From NCBI GenBank assembly GCA_963821275.1, contig CAWGDF010000008.1, positions 186,001 through 250,000 on the forward strand: DNA of 64,000 bases, given 5' to 3'. Of the stretch, positions 62,509 to 64,000 are shown piece after piece (within the stretch, counting starts at the first letter, position 1; each line of letters opens with the position of its first letter). The stretch is from JACVRW01 sp963821275. GTDB taxonomy: Bacteria > Actinomycetota > Thermoleophilia > Solirubrobacterales > Thermoleophilaceae. Under the pieces are notes generated by a model. The model was given only the letters and a program-made list of their open reading frames with translations, had not been told where the DNA came from and did not search any database. A program made the translations under genes and the position numbers.

Positions 62509-64000
62509 CTAGAAGTGAACGCCCCGCAGTAGGTAGGCCATGGCCACCGCCTCGGTGGACATCTCCTCACCCTGCTTCTCTGTTGCGGGCACGGGCTTGC
62601 CGTCGCCCTTGCCCTTGGCGGCCTTGGAGTCCGGGAACAGGTTGTAGGCCGTGTTCAGCACGATGTCGACGGTCTTGGGAGACACGGCGTACAGGACCTC
62701 GCCGAAGATGCCGAGAGCCGAGGCCATGCGCTTCGGCTTGTCGATCATCGCGTCGCACAGCATCTCCGCGGCCTCGTCCGGCGTGAGCGTGGGGAAGGCC
62801 TTGTAGATGTCGGTGGGCGCGATCATCGGAGTGCGCACCAGCGGCATGTAGATGGTGGTGAAGTGCACGTTGTCGCCGATCACCTCGGGTGCGGTGCAGC
62901 GTGAGAAGGCGTCGAGAGCGGCCTTCGACGCCACGTAGGCCGAGAAACGCGGCGTGTTGGTCTGCACCCCGATCGAGGACACGTTGATGATCTGGCCCGA
63001 GCGGCGTTCGCGCATGCCGGGCAGGAAAGCCAGGATCAGCTTGAGCGCGCCGTAATAGTTCAGCCGCATGGTGCGCTCGAAGTCGTGGAAGCGGTCGTAC
63101 GAGGCCCTCACCGAGCGGCGGATGGAACGGCCCGCGTTGTTGACCAGGATGTCGATCCCCCCATGCTGCTCGAGCACTTCGGCGGCCAGCCGGTCGATGT
63201 CGTCGAGCTCGGAGAGATCGCAGGGATGCACGTGCGCCGTGCCGCCCCGCTCCTCCACCTGGCTTGCGACCTCCTCCAGCTTCTCGCGCGTGCGCGAGAC
63301 GAGAAGAACCTCGCCGCCGGCCTCGCCCACCTTCAGCGCCGTCTCCAGGCCGATCCCGCTCGACGCGCCGGTGATCAGGATGCGCTTGCCCGCGATTGCG
63401 CCCGCCAGCGAGCGGTCGCGGAACAGGTCGGGATCCAGGTTGCGCTCCCAGTAGTCCCACAGCCGGGGCGCGTAGGTGCCCAGCGGCGGGACCGCGATGC
63501 CGGTGCCCGACAGCGCACGCTGGGCGTCGCGGGCGTCGAAGCGGCAGTCGAAGTCGCGGTTCTCCATCGCGACCGGCGGGATGCCGAGGTCGTGGTAGAG
63601 CTGATGGCGGATCCGCTTCACCGTCGGGAGCGCCGCGATTCCCGCGCGGACGCCCTTCGGCACCGCGTTGGTCATGTTCTGGTCTATGCGCATGGCCAGC
63701 TGGGGCGCGTGCGCGGCCCGCGCGAACTCGTTGATCGCCTCGCCGACGTACATCGGCTCGGGGTTGACGAGGTGGAAGGTGCGGCTGGGCAGGTCCTCGT
63801 CGGGCAAGTGGGCGATGTGGTCCATCGCGCGCGCCACGAAGTCGACCGGCACGATGTTCGTCTGCCCGCCCTGCGGGCCGGCCAGCGGCACCCACTCGGG
63901 CAGCGCGTGACGGAGCTTCTGGATGAGCTTGAAGAAGTAGTAGGGACCGTCGATCTTGTCCATCTCGCCGGTCTCGGAGTTGCCGACCACGATGCCCGGC
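62509..64000 (-). CDS. Fatty-acyl-CoA reductase-like/SDR fusion (5' truncated by window edge)
   Basis: The frame is open to base 64000, so the N-terminus is outside the window. The visible N-terminal part (PGIVVGNSETGEMDKIDGPY onward) is the C-terminal section of an NAD-binding-4 type reductase or epimerase; the second half is a complete SDR: GKRILITGASSGIGLETALK (NAD motif), DILVNNAGRSIRRSVRA, the Tyr-Lys active site in FSAYVASKAALDAFSRC and a long tail. It may reduce fatty acyl-CoA to alcohol or aldehyde. Together with the SCP2 gene it suggests lipid metabolism. Confidence 0.8.
   Translation of the reverse strand, partial: PGIVVGNSETGEMDKIDGPYYFFKLIQKLRHALPEWVPLAGPQGGQTNIVPVDFVARAMDHIAHLPDEDLPSRTFHLVNPEPMYVGEAINEFARAAHAPQLAMRIDQNMTNAVPKGVRAGIAALPTVKRIRHQLYHDLGIPPVAMENRDFDCRFDARDAQRALSGTGIAVPPLGTYAPRLWDYWERNLDPDLFRDRSLAGAIAGKRILITGASSGIGLETALKVGEAGGEVLLVSRTREKLEEVASQVEERGGTAHVHPCDLSELDDIDRLAAEVLEQHGGIDILVNNAGRSIRRSVRASYDRFHDFERTMRLNYYGALKLILAFLPGMRERRSGQIINVSSIGVQTNTPRFSAYVASKAALDAFSRCTAPEVIGDNVHFTTIYMPLVRTPMIAPTDIYKAFPTLTPDEAAEMLCDAMIDKPKRMASALGIFGEVLYAVSPKTVDIVLNTAYNLFPDSKAAKGKGDGKPVPATEKQGEEMSTEAVAMAYLLRGVHF

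Noticed and set aside
1..64000. tRNA or rRNA genes
   Set aside because: No clear tRNA or rRNA signature was seen by eye; a covariance-model scan would settle this.

Overview
The window is GC-rich throughout. It has actinobacterial-type IHF-like, LuxR, PadR, AsnC and CGNR regulators, many GTG starts, and -10 hexamers set directly in front of start codons. Together with the protein families seen (DUF2203, DUF455, phasin-like proteins, MoxR/VWA pair) this suggests an actinobacterium, most likely of the Thermoleophilia/Solirubrobacterales type. That placement is inference from style and gene content; no rRNA or tRNA gene is visible.

Layout. 1-3.6 kb: the end of an RND/MMPL transporter, a thioredoxin-like protein, a B3/B4-domain protein, two lineage-type hypotheticals and a VOC protein. 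3.5-5.7 kb: an IHF-like DNA-binding protein (minus) and pyruvate kinase (plus), separated by a possible small RNA. 5.8-10.4 kb: CGNR, AsnC and ArsR regulators, an AzlCD amino-acid exporter pair, an EamA exporter and an SRPBCC protein. 10.5-13.7 kb: a large secreted M14 carboxypeptidase broken by a frameshift. 13.7-18.1 kb: a serine-palmitoyltransferase-like enzyme divergent from a ceramide-synthase-like GNAT protein, then an AlkA-like glycosylase, MsrB and RidA. 18.1-20.8 kb: a complete thiamine-precursor ABC transporter under a TPP riboswitch. 20.8-26.7 kb: a VWA/MoxR pair, an O-methyltransferase, MOSC and GNAT proteins and citrate synthase, with striking divergent promoters. 26.7-34.9 kb: a BBE-type flavin oxidase, an EVE/DUF2203 operon, a sulfatase-fold enzyme with threonine at the nucleophile position, a GC-rich hairpin array, an ArsA/Get3-type ATPase and a glucuronyl C5-epimerase-like protein. 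35-42.2 kb: a lipoprotein, an aldo/keto reductase, TerC, an SRPBCC-ArsR pair with operators, a ClpP-like protease, an M28 aminopeptidase and a Cax antiporter. 42.3-45.6 kb: an ATP-grasp plus ferritin-like (DUF455) operon and two small hypotheticals. 45.7-50.7 kb: acyl-CoA dehydrogenase, a LuxR regulator, a frameshifted methyltransferase and an alpha/beta hydrolase. 50.7-51.2 kb: a decayed region. 51.2-54.9 kb: PadR, SRPBCC, a split and rearranged FadB-type beta-oxidation enzyme and a sirtuin. 55-64 kb: a frameshifted hypothetical, a three-domain cell-wall hydrolase, two phasin-like proteins, a nucleoside phosphorylase, a beta-propeller/PKD secreted protein, an SCP2-type protein and a partial fatty-acyl-reductase/SDR fusion.

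Main themes. Lipid metabolism recurs (SPT-like and bCerS-like pair, acyl-CoA dehydrogenase, rearranged FadB, SCP2, acyl reductase, phasins). More than twenty genes have a TANNNT -10 motif 6-10 nt before the start codon, which predicts leaderless mRNAs. Three divergent gene pairs share overlapping -10 elements. A 42-bp hairpin repeat recurs at the 3' ends of genes, and a second GC-hairpin repeat forms a six-unit array. Three genes carry single extra bases that break the frame, which may be assembly errors. The best-supported regulatory RNA is the TPP riboswitch at about 20.65-20.76 kb.
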